Shown in pieces: positions 51,781-61,169 of a stretch of DNA of 64,000 nt. Made by a program: the position numbers and the translations under genes. Location: the NCBI RefSeq assembly GCF_030542105.1, contig NZ_JAUOFB010000007.1, positions 95,698 to 159,697 of the forward strand, given 5' to 3'. Numbering within the stretch: the first letter of the stretch is position 1; every line of letters begins with the position of its first letter. Source of the stretch: Hymenobacter sp. BT730. GTDB lineage: Bacteria; Bacteroidota; Bacteroidia; Cytophagales; Hymenobacteraceae. The notes beneath the pieces were generated by a model, which was given only the letters and a program-made list of their open reading frames with translations, was not told the origin of the DNA and ran no database searches.

Positions 51781-53307
51781 TTATTTCTGGGCCTGATAGA
51801 GGCTACCGTTGGCTTTGGCGTAGTCTACTTTAGCCACCAGTACATCGTAGAGGGCCGCGTAGTAATTGGTCTGAGCCTGGCGGAGGTCGGTTTCAGCGGT
51901 AATCACTTCCAGGTTAGAGCCTACGCCCTCCTGGAATTTGATTTTGGAAACGCGGGCCACTTCGGTGGCCAGATCCAGGTTGGCTTTCTGGTTATTCAGC
52001 ACGTCCAGAGAGTTCTGCAGGGTGGTTTCGCCCTGCTGGCGCTGCAGGTCAATGCCCTGCTGCAGTGTGGTGAAGCCTTTGTTTACCTGCTCCAGGGCCA
52101 GCTTGGCCTGCTGGATAGAGTATTTCTTGCGGAAGCCATCGAACACGGGCACCTGCAGCTGCAGCCCCACATTGCCGAAGCCAAACCAGTTCTGGTTGAT
52201 ATAGCCAGCGTCGTTGCGGGAGTCGGGGCCACGGAACTCCATAAGGCCACCAAAGGTCGGATCGGAGCCAGTGACGCCATAGGCTGCGTTCAGACTCAGC
52301 TTAGGCAAATAGCCCGAGCGGCGGTTGCGCACGTCCAGCACGGCTAAGTCGCGCTGGGTTTCCAGGACGGAATACTCAATGCGGTTGCTATAGTTAAACT
52401 CACTACCCGTTTGTACGCTGGTTTGGGCTTCCGTAATGGCGGCGCCCAGAGAATCAGCCAGCACAATGGGCTGGCGCTGGTCCAGGCCCATCTGAAAGCG
52501 CAGCAGGTCCACGCTTAGGTCCACCAACCGCTGTGCTTTCTGCTGCTCAATTTTCAGGTTGTTGGACTGCACCTGCAGGCGCTGCACGTCCAGCTTCTCC
52601 ACAAACCCTTCTTTATAGGTTTGGGTGGTCTGGTATAATAAGGTGTCCAGACGATTCACGTTGCGGGCCAGAAGCTTCAGCCGCTCCCGGGCTACCAGCG
52701 TGCTGTAGTAGGCCTTGCTGACCTGCTCTACTACGTCAATTTCGCTTTGCTTGGTCTGTTTCACGGAGAGTTTCTCGTACACGCTGGCCGCCTTCAGGCC
52801 CAACAGATACGAGCCATCAAACAGCAGCTGCGAAGCGGAAATGGCGGCATTACCAGCATACTGCAGGCCAAAAGCCAGTGGCGTAGGGCCGGTTTGGGGT
52901 GCCTCCCCGTACTTGGGCTGCAGCACCACCGGGCCGCTTTGGGCCTTTACAATATCTTCCTGGGTAAGCGTAGTACCCGAAAGGGGGGCGCCACCAAAGC
53001 GGGAGAAGTCAACCAAGGACTTCTGCAGCTTAAAGTTGTCTGTAACTCCGGCTGCGCCATTGATCTGGGGCAGGCCTGCCGAGCGGATTTCGCCCACGCG
53101 GGCCTTGGCTACCTGCTCATTCAGGCGGGTAGACTGCAGCGTAGACTTGTTCTGCAGGGCGTAGTCGATGGCCTGCTGCAGCGTCAGGGGCATGGGGGAA
53201 GCGGAGGCAACTGCTTGCCCTGTGGAGGGCGTCTGGGCCAGCAGCTGGTGCAGCCCCAGAAAACCCAGCACCGCAAGCAGCAACAAAAAGCGAAGCGTGT
53301 TTTTCAT
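51781..53307 (-). CDS. TolC family outer-membrane efflux channel
   Basis: 508 residues from the ATG at 53307; 16 codons further upstream do not fit a signal peptide. A signal peptide (~1-24, cleavage after LLA) is followed by two OEP repeats: [20 protein letters not shown] is the first repeat start and the C-terminal [20 protein letters not shown] lies in the second. Long alpha-helical parts alternate with beta parts that build the outer-membrane barrel and periplasmic tunnel. It is the exit channel of the RND pump encoded downstream and follows tetR by 19 bases. Confidence 0.93.
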   Translation of the reverse strand: MKNTLRFLLLLAVLGFLGLHQLLAQTPSTGQAVASASPMPLTLQQAIDYALQNKSTLQSTRLNEQVAKARVGEIRSAGLPQINGAAGVTDNFKLQKSLVDFSRFGGAPLSGTTLTQEDIVKAQSGPVVLQPKYGEAPQTGPTPLAFGLQYAGNAAISASQLLFDGSYLLGLKAASVYEKLSVKQTKQSEIDVVEQVSKAYYSTLVARERLKLLARNVNRLDTLLYQTTQTYKEGFVEKLDVQRLQVQSNNLKIEQQKAQRLVDLSVDLLRFQMGLDQRQPIVLADSLGAAITEAQTSVQTGSEFNYSNRIEYSVLETQRDLAVLDVRNRRSGYLPKLSLNAAYGVTGSDPTFGGLMEFRGPDSRNDAGYINQNWFGFGNVGLQLQVPVFDGFRKKYSIQQAKLALEQVNKGFTTLQQGIDLQRQQGETTLQNSLDVLNNQKANLDLATEVARVSKIKFQEGVGSNLEVITAETDLRQAQTNYYAALYDVLVAKVDYAKANGSLYQAQK

Positions 53308-53326
53308 ATGATAGAGTAAGGGAAGC

Positions 53327-53938
53327 CTATGCTTCCGTCGCCTGACGGTATTCATTAATGAATTGGTGGCCTTTCAGCGTGGAAAGGCCAATGAGAAAGT
53401 GCTCAATCATGGCTGAGTTCACGCGCTGCAGGCCAAATTGCTTGGGCGGAAACACCACGTTGTTAAACATCAGCTCGATTTCGGCCAGGTGCAGGCGGGA
53501 CAGCACCTCTACATCCAGGTCCGGACGGTACAGTCCCTCATCCATCCCGCGGTGGATATTGGCCGCTATTTTGGCCAGGATAAAGGTGTTTTTGTGCTGA
53601 TCAAACAGTTGCCAGGCCTGGGGATAATACTTCTGTAAGTCGTGAAAAATACCGGGGTGGATGTTGGCCAGCATATCCCGGTGCCAATCAATCATATTGA
53701 ACATGGCTTCCAGCGCGTTAGCACCTTTCGCAAACGCCATTTCGCAGTCTACCTCTTCTTTTTGAAGGTGTTGCTGCATCACGGCCAGCACAATCTGGTC
53801 TTTGTTTTCAAACCACTTGTAGAGCGTCTTCTTGGACATGCCCAGACGACTAGCTATGTCGTCCATCGATACACTGCGGATGCCATTCCGCATAAACATC
53901 TCCACTGCTCCTACTAAAATCCGGTCTTTGATTTCCAT
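53327..53938 (-). CDS. TetR/AcrR family transcriptional regulator of the efflux operon
   Basis: 203 residues. N-terminal helix-turn-helix: IKDRILVGAVEMFMRNGIRS, then VSMDDIASRLGMSKKTLYKW (~24-43), the DNA-contact helix; a ligand-binding helical domain fills ~55-203. It is the first gene of tetR-tolC-MFP-RND on the minus strand and is likely to repress its own operon. A perfect 10-bp inverted repeat (53956-53989) overlaps the promoter spacing in front of it, a good operator candidate. The predicted -7 element is only 8 bases before the ATG, so the leader would be almost absent. Confidence 0.9.
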   Translation of the reverse strand: MEIKDRILVGAVEMFMRNGIRSVSMDDIASRLGMSKKTLYKWFENKDQIVLAVMQQHLQKEEVDCEMAFAKGANALEAMFNMIDWHRDMLANIHPGIFHDLQKYYPQAWQLFDQHKNTFILAKIAANIHRGMDEGLYRPDLDVEVLSRLHLAEIELMFNNVVFPPKQFGLQRVNSAMIEHFLIGLSTLKGHQFINEYRQATEA

Positions 53939-53946
53939 TTCGGGAG

Positions 53947-53954
53947 CAAAGGTA
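53947..53954 (-). promoter_or_regulatory. Promoter -7 element of the efflux operon
   Basis: TACCTTTG on the minus strand, a perfect TAnnTTTG, 8 bases before the tetR start; the transcript would be nearly leaderless. The adjacent inverted repeat covers the -33 region. Confidence 0.6.
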
Positions 53955-53955
53955 C

Positions 53956-53989
53956 AATGGAAACTTTGTATGGCTTCATAGTTTCCATT
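53956..53989. promoter_or_regulatory. Predicted TetR operator (10-bp inverted repeat)
   Basis: AATGGAAACT (53956-53965) and its exact complement AGTTTCCATT (53980-53989) separated by 14 bases, lying just upstream of the -7 element, over the -33 region. Position and symmetry fit autoregulation by the TetR protein. Confidence 0.65.
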
Positions 53990-54143
53990 AATTTTTTTCT
54001 ATGTCTTTAACCGCCGTATGTCGCCTGTTTTATTTCTGACGCACCACCCCGCCATTTACTTTAGCGCCCCGCCATTTTTTGGGTAGTTTTTCCTCCAGGA
54101 CCATTCCTTGGGCTGCCAGACCGCAAAAACGCGTCGGCCGTTG

Positions 54144-54151
54144 TACCTTGG
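54144..54151 (+). promoter_or_regulatory. Possible variant -7 element (TACCTTGG) for ispF
   Basis: TACCTTGG, 29 bases before the ispF start; same octamer as before murF-alr and yfhO. Confidence 0.35.
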
Positions 54152-54180
54152 CTTCCCATATTTTCTTCTTCCCTGTTTTT

Positions 54181-54660
54181 ATGAAAATTCGCACCGGCTT
54201 CGGGTACGACGTTCATCAACTCCGCGAGGGCCTCCCCTTCTGGCTCGGCGGCATCCAGATTCCGCATACTCACGGGGCACTGGGCCACTCCGATGCGGAT
54301 GTGCTCATCCACGTTATCTGCGATGCGCTGCTGGGCGCTGCCAACCTGCGCGACATTGGCTACCATTTCCCCGATACCGACCCGCAATACAAAGGCATTG
54401 ACAGCAAGCGCCTGCTGGCCGAGGTCATGCGCCTGTTGCGCGAAAACAACTACCAGGTCAGCAACATCGACTCTACGGTGTGCCTGGAGCAGCCCAAGGT
54501 GAACCCACACATTGCAGAAATGCAGCGCGTGCTGGCGGAGGTAATGGGCATTCCGGCCGAAGACATTTCCATCAAGGCTACCACCACCGAGAAGCTGGGC
54601 TTTGTGGGCCGGCAGGAAGGCGTAGCCGCCTATGCCTCTGTATTGATTACCAAGTCTTAG
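54181..54660 (+). CDS. ispF: 2-C-methyl-D-erythritol 2,4-cyclodiphosphate synthase IspF
   Basis: 159 residues from the ATG at 54181; the frame is open further back to 54079 but that part is not conserved. It makes the cyclic diphosphate in the non-mevalonate isoprenoid pathway. Motifs: GFGYDVHQLREG (D10 and H12 bind Zn), LGHSDADVLIHVICDALLGA (with H44), FPDTDPQYKGIDS and the C-terminal IKATTTEKLGFVGRQEG. Together with UppS elsewhere in the window, it feeds the C55 lipid route. Confidence 0.95.
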   Translation: MKIRTGFGYDVHQLREGLPFWLGGIQIPHTHGALGHSDADVLIHVICDALLGAANLRDIGYHFPDTDPQYKGIDSKRLLAEVMRLLRENNYQVSNIDSTVCLEQPKVNPHIAEMQRVLAEVMGIPAEDISIKATTTEKLGFVGRQEGVAAYASVLITKS

Positions 54661-54756
54661 AAACCGACTCCAGAATTTTTCCCGGCCGCGTGCAAGCTTT
54701 CTCCCAGGCTTGTGTCTTTGGTCCCATTCTTCACTTCTCCCCGCATTCACTTTTGT

Positions 54757-56451
54757 ATGAAGCATCATTCTCTGTATGCCTTGCTGCTGGCTACCCTATG
54801 CAGCACCGCAGCGGTGGCCCAACAAGCCCCGGCCAAGCACAAGATTAAGGTTAAGCACAAGCCCAAAACCGAAAAAACCGCCGCGCCTGTAATGGAAACC
54901 GCGGCACCGGCTGCCGCACCAGTTGCTACGGCCGACTGGAAGCAGACCTACGCCGAAAGCATCACGCAGGAAGACCTGCGCCGCCACCTCACCGTGTTGG
55001 CTTCCGATGAGTACGAAGGCCGCGAAACCGGCGAGAAAGGCCAGAAAATGGCCGCCGAATATATTGCCAAGCGGTTCCAGGAGCTGGGCCTTACCGGCCC
55101 GGTACCCAATTCGGACAACCCCTACATCCAGCATTTCACTATGGTGCGCTCCAGCTGGGACGCTGCCAAGGCGCCTACGCTGAAAGTTGGTGGCCAAAGC
55201 TTTAAGTGGCTGACTGATTTCTACGCTTCCGGCAGCTCACCTTTCCAGGAAGCTACCACCGTGCAGCCCGTGTTTGTGGGCTACGGCATTGAGCAGGGTG
55301 ACTACTCCGACTACACCGGTCTGGATGTGAAAGGCAAGGACGTAATTGTGCTTATGGGCGAGCCGATGAAAGACGGCAAGCCGCTGCTGGGCAAAGACGG
55401 ACAGCCCAGCAAATGGGGCAAGGAGTACCGCTCCAAATCAGCGTTGGCTACGCAGAAAGGCGCCCGCAGCGTGTTTTTCGTGAGCTTTAACCCCAACGAC
55501 AACTTCACGAAGACGGCTGCCCGCATGACGCCGTACCTGCAGAAGCCCACCATCTCCTTCGCCGATGCCAAGGATGCCCGCGCCACCACGTTCTTCGTGT
55601 CGCCGGCTGTGGGCTACAAGCTGCTGGGTACTAATGCCGCCGGCATTGCCAAGTATGATGCTGCCCTGAGCAAGGCAGGCAAGCCGGTGAAAGCCAGCTT
55701 CAAGCCGGCTAAATTCACGGTGACGGCCCCCAAAACGCAGGAGCAGTTCACTACGGAAAACGTAATGGGCTACCTGGAAGGCACTGATAAGAAGGACGAA
55801 GTGCTGGTGGTATCCGCGCACTACGACCATGTAGGCATTATTAATGGCGAGGTGTATAACGGAGCCGATGATGATGGCTCAGGCACGGTTTCGGTGCTGG
55901 AGCTGGCCGAAGCCTTCACCAAGGCCAAGGCAGAAGGCCACGGCCCACGCCGTAGTGTGCTGTTCCTGACGGTAACAGGCGAGGAAAAAGGTCTGTTAGG
56001 CTCGGAATACTATGCCAACCACCCCATTTTCCCGCTGGCCCAGACCGTGACGGACCTGAACATTGACATGGTAGGCCGCACCGACAAGGACCACGAAAGC
56101 AAAGGCGACTACGTGTATGTTATTGGCTCAGACAAGCTTTCCTCGGAGCTGCACAGCATCCTGCTGGCCGCCAACGACCAGTACACGAAGATGGACCTGG
56201 ACTTCCGCTTCAATGACCCACAAGACCCGAACCGCTTCTACTACCGCTCTGACCACTATAACTTTGCTAAAAACGGCGTTCCGGTGGCCTTCTTCTTCAA
56301 TGGCGTGCACGATGACTACCACGGCGCGGGGGATGAAGTAAGCAAAATCGAATTCCCCAAAATGGAGAAGCGCGCCCGCCTGGTGTTCTTCACCGCCTGG
56401 GAGCTGGCTAACCGCGACAACCGTCCGGTAGTGGACTCCAACAAGCCGTAA
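54757..56451 (+). CDS. M28 family zinc peptidase (PA-domain type)
   Basis: 564 residues from the ATG at 54757; an ATG 15 codons upstream does not give a signal peptide. Signal peptide (~1-21, cleavage after AVA), a Lys/Ala/Pro linker (~23-65), then the peptidase. A PA-type insert (~160-340) precedes the catalytic half, which has the M28 zinc ligands: VVSAHYDHVG, NGADDDGSGTVSVLELAEAF, LTVTGEEKGLLGS, NIDMVGR and the last His in YYRSDHYNFAKNGVPV. Secreted aminopeptidase-like enzyme, periplasmic or extracellular. No T9SS domain at the C-terminus. Confidence 0.9.
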   Translation: MKHHSLYALLLATLCSTAAVAQQAPAKHKIKVKHKPKTEKTAAPVMETAAPAAAPVATADWKQTYAESITQEDLRRHLTVLASDEYEGRETGEKGQKMAAEYIAKRFQELGLTGPVPNSDNPYIQHFTMVRSSWDAAKAPTLKVGGQSFKWLTDFYASGSSPFQEATTVQPVFVGYGIEQGDYSDYTGLDVKGKDVIVLMGEPMKDGKPLLGKDGQPSKWGKEYRSKSALATQKGARSVFFVSFNPNDNFTKTAARMTPYLQKPTISFADAKDARATTFFVSPAVGYKLLGTNAAGIAKYDAALSKAGKPVKASFKPAKFTVTAPKTQEQFTTENVMGYLEGTDKKDEVLVVSAHYDHVGIINGEVYNGADDDGSGTVSVLELAEAFTKAKAEGHGPRRSVLFLTVTGEEKGLLGSEYYANHPIFPLAQTVTDLNIDMVGRTDKDHESKGDYVYVIGSDKLSSELHSILLAANDQYTKMDLDFRFNDPQDPNRFYYRSDHYNFAKNGVPVAFFFNGVHDDYHGAGDEVSKIEFPKMEKRARLVFFTAWELANRDNRPVVDSNKP

Positions 56452-56455
56452 TCCC

Positions 56456-56492
56456 ATTATCGTTTCTCGCTTAATGCGCGGGAAACGATAAT
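56456..56492 (+). terminator. Stem-loop just after the M28 gene
   Basis: 11-bp perfect arms (ATTATCGTTTC, 56456-56466, and its complement 56482-56492) with an inner CGC/GCG extension. It has no T-run; it lies between the stop codon and the true terminator, so it could protect the 3' end or pause polymerase. Confidence 0.5.
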
Positions 56493-56502
56493 TCTCCATC
56501 AT

Positions 56503-56540
56503 AAAAACCCGCCGAACCCGTTTGGGTCCGGCGGGTTTTT
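56503..56540 (+). terminator. Intrinsic terminator before lutB
   Basis: AAAAACCCGCCG / CGGCGGGTTTTT stem with an inner ACCC/GGGT pair. The T-run continues into the -7 element of lutB. Confidence 0.88.
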
Positions 56541-56547
56541 ATCTTTG
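56540..56547 (+). promoter_or_regulatory. Predicted promoter -7 element for lutB
   Basis: TATCTTTG, a perfect TAnnTTTG, 32 bases before the lutB ATG; it starts in the last T of the preceding terminator. A TTG near 56522 is closer than the usual -33 spacing. Confidence 0.5.
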
Positions 56548-56579
56548 TTAGTATCCGCTTACCTAATTGCCGCTCTGCC

Positions 56580-57980
56580 ATGAACCCTACTGCCACCAAA
56601 TCGTCGAAAGCCTCCCAGTTTCTGGCTGATTCTGATGCCAAAGCCTTCGATCTGGAGCACCGGCGCAAAATCCGGTTCAACATTGGCAAGTACAATGCCG
56701 CTGTACAGACCGGGCTGGGCTTCTATCAGGACCACGAGCTGGCCCGGGAACGGGCTTCGTACCTGAAATCCAAGGTCATCAACAACCTGGATCAGTACCT
56801 GCTGGAGTTTGAGCGGAACTTCACCGAGCGCGGCGGACGCGTGATTTGGGCGCAGAATGCGGAAGAGGCCCTGCATGAAATCGGCAAAATCATGGCGCGC
56901 CGGCACGCCCGCACGGTGGTAAAGGCCAAGAGCATGACTACGGAGGAAATTCACCTGAATCCTTTCCTGGAAAAGCACGGCATTGAATCCGTAGAAACGG
57001 ACCTGGGGGAGTACATTGTGCAGCTGAATGGCGAACGGCCTTACCATATTGTAACGCCGGCCATGCACCTGAGTAAGCAGGACATTGCCAACATCTTTGT
57101 AAAGCACCTCGGCATTGCGCCTACGGATGATGCGCAGGAACTGGTACTCACGGCCCGGCGCCTGCTGCGCAATAAGTACACTTCGGCGGAAGTGGGCATT
57201 ACGGGCGGCAACTTTCTGGTGGCCGATGTGGGCGGCGTGGCCGTGACGGAGAATGAGGGAAACGCCCGCCTCTCCGCTACTTTTCCACGCACGCACATTG
57301 CCATAGTGGGGATAGAAAAGGTAATTCCCAGGCTGGAGGACCTGGACTTGTTCTGGCCGCTGCTGAGCACCAGCGGAACCGGGCAACAGGTAACCGTTTA
57401 TAATACGGTGTATACCGGCCCGCGTCAGCCGCTGGAAAAAGATGGGCCGGAGGAAATGTACGTGGTGCTGCTGGATAACGGCCGCACCACCTTACTAGCC
57501 CAGCCCGACAAGCGCGAAGCCCTGAATTGTATCCGCTGTGGCGCTTGCCTGAACGTGTGCCCCGTGTACAAGAACATTGGCGGCCATACCTACGAAAACA
57601 CGTATTCCGGGCCTATTGGCTCGGTTATCTCGCCTCACCTGTCGGGCATGGCCGAGAATAAGCACCTGAGCTTTGCTTCGTCGCTGTGCGGGGCCTGCAC
57701 TTCAGTATGCCCGGTGAAGATTAATATTCACAACCTGCTCCTGAAAAACCGCCAGCAGAGTGTGGAGGAGGGACTTTCCGAAAAAGAAGAAACCCGCGCC
57801 ATTAAGCTTTGGATGCGGGCTATGCTGAGCCGGACGCTGTTCAACCTGCTGCCCATGCGGGCTAAGAATTGGGTACTAATGCGCCTGCTGAGCCAAGTGG
57901 GCTGGAGCAAAAGACGCGAGCCGCTGCTGGTGGCAGAGAAGTCGTTTAACAAGCTCTGGCGGCAAGGGAAACGGCCATAG
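56580..57980 (+). CDS. lutB: LutB/LldF-type iron-sulfur protein (lactate utilisation)
   Basis: 466 residues. A LUD domain (~60-300) with GITGGNFLVADVGGVAVTEN is followed by a two-cluster ferredoxin-like part: CIRCGACLNVCPVY (C317, C320, C323, C327) and CGACTSVCPVK (C370, C373, C377). In Bacillus LutB works with LutA and LutC to oxidise L-lactate to pyruvate. Neither lutA nor lutC lies here, so either they are elsewhere or the protein has another partner. The preceding and following genes are unrelated. A 16-bp terminator follows. Confidence 0.9.
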   Translation: MNPTATKSSKASQFLADSDAKAFDLEHRRKIRFNIGKYNAAVQTGLGFYQDHELARERASYLKSKVINNLDQYLLEFERNFTERGGRVIWAQNAEEALHEIGKIMARRHARTVVKAKSMTTEEIHLNPFLEKHGIESVETDLGEYIVQLNGERPYHIVTPAMHLSKQDIANIFVKHLGIAPTDDAQELVLTARRLLRNKYTSAEVGITGGNFLVADVGGVAVTENEGNARLSATFPRTHIAIVGIEKVIPRLEDLDLFWPLLSTSGTGQQVTVYNTVYTGPRQPLEKDGPEEMYVVLLDNGRTTLLAQPDKREALNCIRCGACLNVCPVYKNIGGHTYENTYSGPIGSVISPHLSGMAENKHLSFASSLCGACTSVCPVKINIHNLLLKNRQQSVEEGLSEKEETRAIKLWMRAMLSRTLFNLLPMRAKNWVLMRLLSQVGWSKRREPLLVAEKSFNKLWRQGKRP

Positions 57981-58352
57981 GGAGTATCCTCTACTTTCCT
58001 GCGCAGAGGCACAGAATGCCTGCTCTCTCCTATTGAGGAAGAGCAGGCATTCTGTTTTTAGAAAGCTTTATCTGTACAGTAAAAGGGTATTAGTTAAACG
58101 GTTGCCTAGAGCGCTACACCAGCAGCATATAGAATAGATGGTTACAAACAATGATTCTTGGCTACAGAATCACAAACACATAACAATCATATTTATAATA
58201 TAAATTTTCATAATTATCGCAACCTATTTCTAAAACAAGTGTAAATAAAAATGGAAATAATTATTTCTGTATGTCAAAGTGCCTGACTGCTGGGCTTTGT
58301 AGTAGTGACAACAGATTGTAATAGTGGGTAGGACTTTTAAAGCGCATATCTT
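57981..58352. other. Intergenic gap, AT-rich after the lutB terminator
   Basis: 372 bases between lutB and the first T9SS gene. After the terminator (58011-58059) the sequence is very AT-rich up to about 58260, then less so. It must hold the promoter of the T9SS gene, but no full TTG/TAnnTTTG pair is clear. No ORF or RNA gene seen. Confidence 0.5.
58011..58059 (+). terminator. Intrinsic terminator after lutB
   Basis: 16-bp perfect stem: ACAGAATGCCTGCTCT (58011-58026) and its complement (58040-58055), followed by a T-run; 30 bases after the stop. Confidence 0.9.
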
Positions 58353-61169
58353 ATGTCAACGCTTACAGAACTTACTCTTGCAAAGAGTACAGGAAGCAAA
58401 ACCACAGGATTTGCTTCTTCCTATTCGTTGAACCCTTCCAGGCATTTCTCCTTCTTTCGTTACGGAAAGGGTATTGCCCTGCTATTACTACTAATTTTCA
58501 GCAACTATACCCAAAGCCTGGGCCAAACTCCAGTGTTCAGCTATGGTTTTGAGACTTCCACTGGTAACTCAGCTCTTACTTATATCACAGGGACTGCCAG
58601 CCGGTTTGGCCAGATTAATCAACCGCCTGTTGGGGTTACCAATGCATCTCCCCATACAGGAAGTGGTTTAGCCCTAATACAAGCTAACGGACAAACTTAT
58701 AATGGATATCTCTTCATCAGTCTAGGAAACCTTACTGCCAATACTACTTACGTTGTCACCGTATGGGCAAAGGTGGCTGTCGCCGGAAACTCGGCTAATT
58801 CCAATGGCTTTCTAACAGCATATAATACCTCTGACAAAACGGTTGCAGCTACTACCAATGCCTCGGCTATAGTGGCCACCCCTAATACAGCTACTGTAGT
58901 AGCCGGGAATGACTATCAGCAGTTTACATTCACCTTCACTACTGGTACTACCAATTTAACCAACCGGTATGTAGCATTACGCTTGTTTAATAATGGCAAT
59001 GGGACAGGCAATGGCAATAACTTCATGGAAATTGATGACCTAACGGTTGCTACCTGTTCTGGCGTTCCGACGCTGGCGCTAACCCAAACGCAATTCTGTG
59101 CAAATGCCTCTCCTTATACATTGGCGGGTGGCACACCGGCCGGTGGCACTTACACTGTAGATGGTGCTGCAGCTACCACTTTCACCCCCACAGCTGCCAA
59201 CGTTGGTACACATACTGTAGTTTATACCACCGTTTGCGGAAGCAGTACCCCGCAAACTATCACCGTTATTCCTCTACCCACCCTCGCAGCCTTTAGCCCT
59301 ATTTGCGAAGGATCCTCTCTGACGCTTTCCGGCGGCGCACCAACAGGTGGCACTTATACAGGCCTGGGTGTTACGAATCCTTCTGCCGGCAATTTTGTGT
59401 TTAATGCCTCCGGCACGTTAGCCCCGGGAGACTATACCGTTACTTACTCTACCGGTTGTGGCACTGCTTCACAAAGCATTACTATTATTCCAAAACCTAC
59501 CTTCTCGCAAACTTTCAAAGCAGTATGTGCGGGCACTACGCTTGATTTAGCGCCTTATGCTTCTCCTATTGGCGGTACTTTTTCAGGGCCTGGTGTTAGT
59601 TCTGCCGGTGTATTCAACCCCGGTGGGTTAACGGGTACCGGTCCTTTCACTATTACTTACACCACCAACTGCGGTTCTACTACTATTGATCTGAACGTTA
59701 CGGGTACTTCAGACTGGACCGGTGCTGTGTCAAATGACTGGTCAGATGCCCGGAACTGGTCTAACTGTGTACCCAGCACTACTATTGGTGCCTTTATCCC
59801 GGCTTCTGCATCAAACAATTACCCCGTGATTAGCCCGGGCACCACGGTAGCAGTACGCAGCCTGGTAGTGGCAGGCACATGGCTGCCAACCTCAGGGAAT
59901 ATTGATTTACACGGCGACTTAATTATCTCTGGATCAGGGCGATTTGTGCATAGTGGCGGTACCGTTACATTACGTGGCAACAGCCAGATTGTGGGGGTGG
60001 CTACTTTCGATAACCTGACAGTGGCCACTACGGGCTCAACGTCTTTGAACGGTAATATTGCCGTAACCGGCACTCTTACTATGCAGAGTGGGGTGCTGAA
60101 TACAGGAGAGCTAAATGGCTCCGCTGATTTTAGAATTGACTTAGGCACCACCGGTACTCTGATTGAAACAGAGGCCAGCTATGTATTTGCCCGCGTCCGT
60201 GCTGAGCGGGTTATTCCTTCTTCAGGCCCGCAAAACTTTGGAGGCATTGGCTTGTCATTGGCCCTAACATCCGGCACTTCCCCCGGCACAGTGGTCGTTA
60301 ACAGAGTATCTGGCAGTGTTGGCGCCATACAAACCGGCGAGGGAACCAGCCAAAGTATCCAACGCTACTTTGATGTAGTTGCAGTACCTCCGTCAACCGC
60401 TCCGTTTATATTATCGGGTACGGTAAACTACCGGCAGGCCGAGTTAAATGGCCTGCCGGAAAACAACCTCCGTGCCTTCCGCTCAGCCAATGGTGGCATT
60501 CCCTGGACGCCCCTTCCCAGTACGGTAAATACCGGCAGTAATCTGTTGTCTTTTACCAACCTGACGGCGTTGGGACGTATCACGCTGGGCGACCTGGCCA
60601 ATCCGCTGCCTATAACGCTGATAGCCTTCAATGCTAAGAGCAGTAATCAGGCAGTACAGCTCACCTGGAGCACGGCTTCGGAAAAGGACAATCGTGGCTT
60701 TGGTGTGGAAGTAGCCGCAAAAGGCTCTGACTTTCAGGAACTGGCCTTCGTTCCCTCAGTAGCCGGCAACAACTCTACGGCACTATCTTACGCCTATACC
60801 GATGCTACGCCTCGCTCTACTGGCATCTACTTCTACCGTCTGCGTCAGGAAGACACGGATGGCACCGCTACTTATAGTCCGGTACGCTCTGTAACAGTAA
60901 GCAACAACGGAACGCAGAGCATCATGGCTTATCCAAATCCATTCCGCCACTCCTTCACAGTAGAGTTGGCTTCGCTGGCCCAGCAACAACCTATCATGGT
61001 GAAACTGTACACGCTTACGGGGCAACTAGTATACCATGCTACTCACCAGCTGGCGGCAGGCACCCATACCTTAGAAGTACTGCCCAAGCTTACCGCTACC
61101 GGTATTTACAACCTGAGCATACAAATAGGTAACGCACCACCCCAGCATATGCGTGTGGTGCAGGAATAA
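58353..61169 (+). CDS. T9SS type A cargo protein with Ig-like repeats
   Basis: 938 residues. Long signal sequence: about 46 mostly polar residues before the hydrophobic core GIALLLLLIF, cleavage after ~60 (LGQ). A jelly-roll-like carbohydrate-binding-type domain (~62-235, FSYGFETSTGNSALTY) is followed by three Ig-like repeats (~240-450; each has an early VC/IC, a SGGAPTGGTYTGLGV-type loop and an ITYTTxCGS end), a TGAVSNDWSDARNWSNCVP segment (~455-475), a beta-helix-like stretch, and a C-terminal type A T9SS sorting domain (~857-938: IMAYPNPFRHSFTVELA... YTLTGQLVYHATHQL). It should cross the outer membrane by T9SS and be anchored or released at the surface, possibly as an adhesin or glycan-binding protein. 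Confidence 0.88.
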   Translation: MSTLTELTLAKSTGSKTTGFASSYSLNPSRHFSFFRYGKGIALLLLLIFSNYTQSLGQTPVFSYGFETSTGNSALTYITGTASRFGQINQPPVGVTNASPHTGSGLALIQANGQTYNGYLFISLGNLTANTTYVVTVWAKVAVAGNSANSNGFLTAYNTSDKTVAATTNASAIVATPNTATVVAGNDYQQFTFTFTTGTTNLTNRYVALRLFNNGNGTGNGNNFMEIDDLTVATCSGVPTLALTQTQFCANASPYTLAGGTPAGGTYTVDGAAATTFTPTAANVGTHTVVYTTVCGSSTPQTITVIPLPTLAAFSPICEGSSLTLSGGAPTGGTYTGLGVTNPSAGNFVFNASGTLAPGDYTVTYSTGCGTASQSITIIPKPTFSQTFKAVCAGTTLDLAPYASPIGGTFSGPGVSSAGVFNPGGLTGTGPFTITYTTNCGSTTIDLNVTGTSDWTGAVSNDWSDARNWSNCVPSTTIGAFIPASASNNYPVISPGTTVAVRSLVVAGTWLPTSGNIDLHGDLIISGSGRFVHSGGTVTLRGNSQIVGVATFDNLTVATTGSTSLNGNIAVTGTLTMQSGVLNTGELNGSADFRIDLGTTGTLIETEASYVFARVRAERVIPSSGPQNFGGIGLSLALTSGTSPGTVVVNRVSGSVGAIQTGEGTSQSIQRYFDVVAVPPSTAPFILSGTVNYRQAELNGLPENNLRAFRSANGGIPWTPLPSTVNTGSNLLSFTNLTALGRITLGDLANPLPITLIAFNAKSSNQAVQLTWSTASEKDNRGFGVEVAAKGSDFQELAFVPSVAGNNSTALSYAYTDATPRSTGIYFYRLRQEDTDGTATYSPVRSVTVSNNGTQSIMAYPNPFRHSFTVELASLAQQQPIMVKLYTLTGQLVYHATHQLAAGTHTLEVLPKLTATGIYNLSIQIGNAPPQHMRVVQE

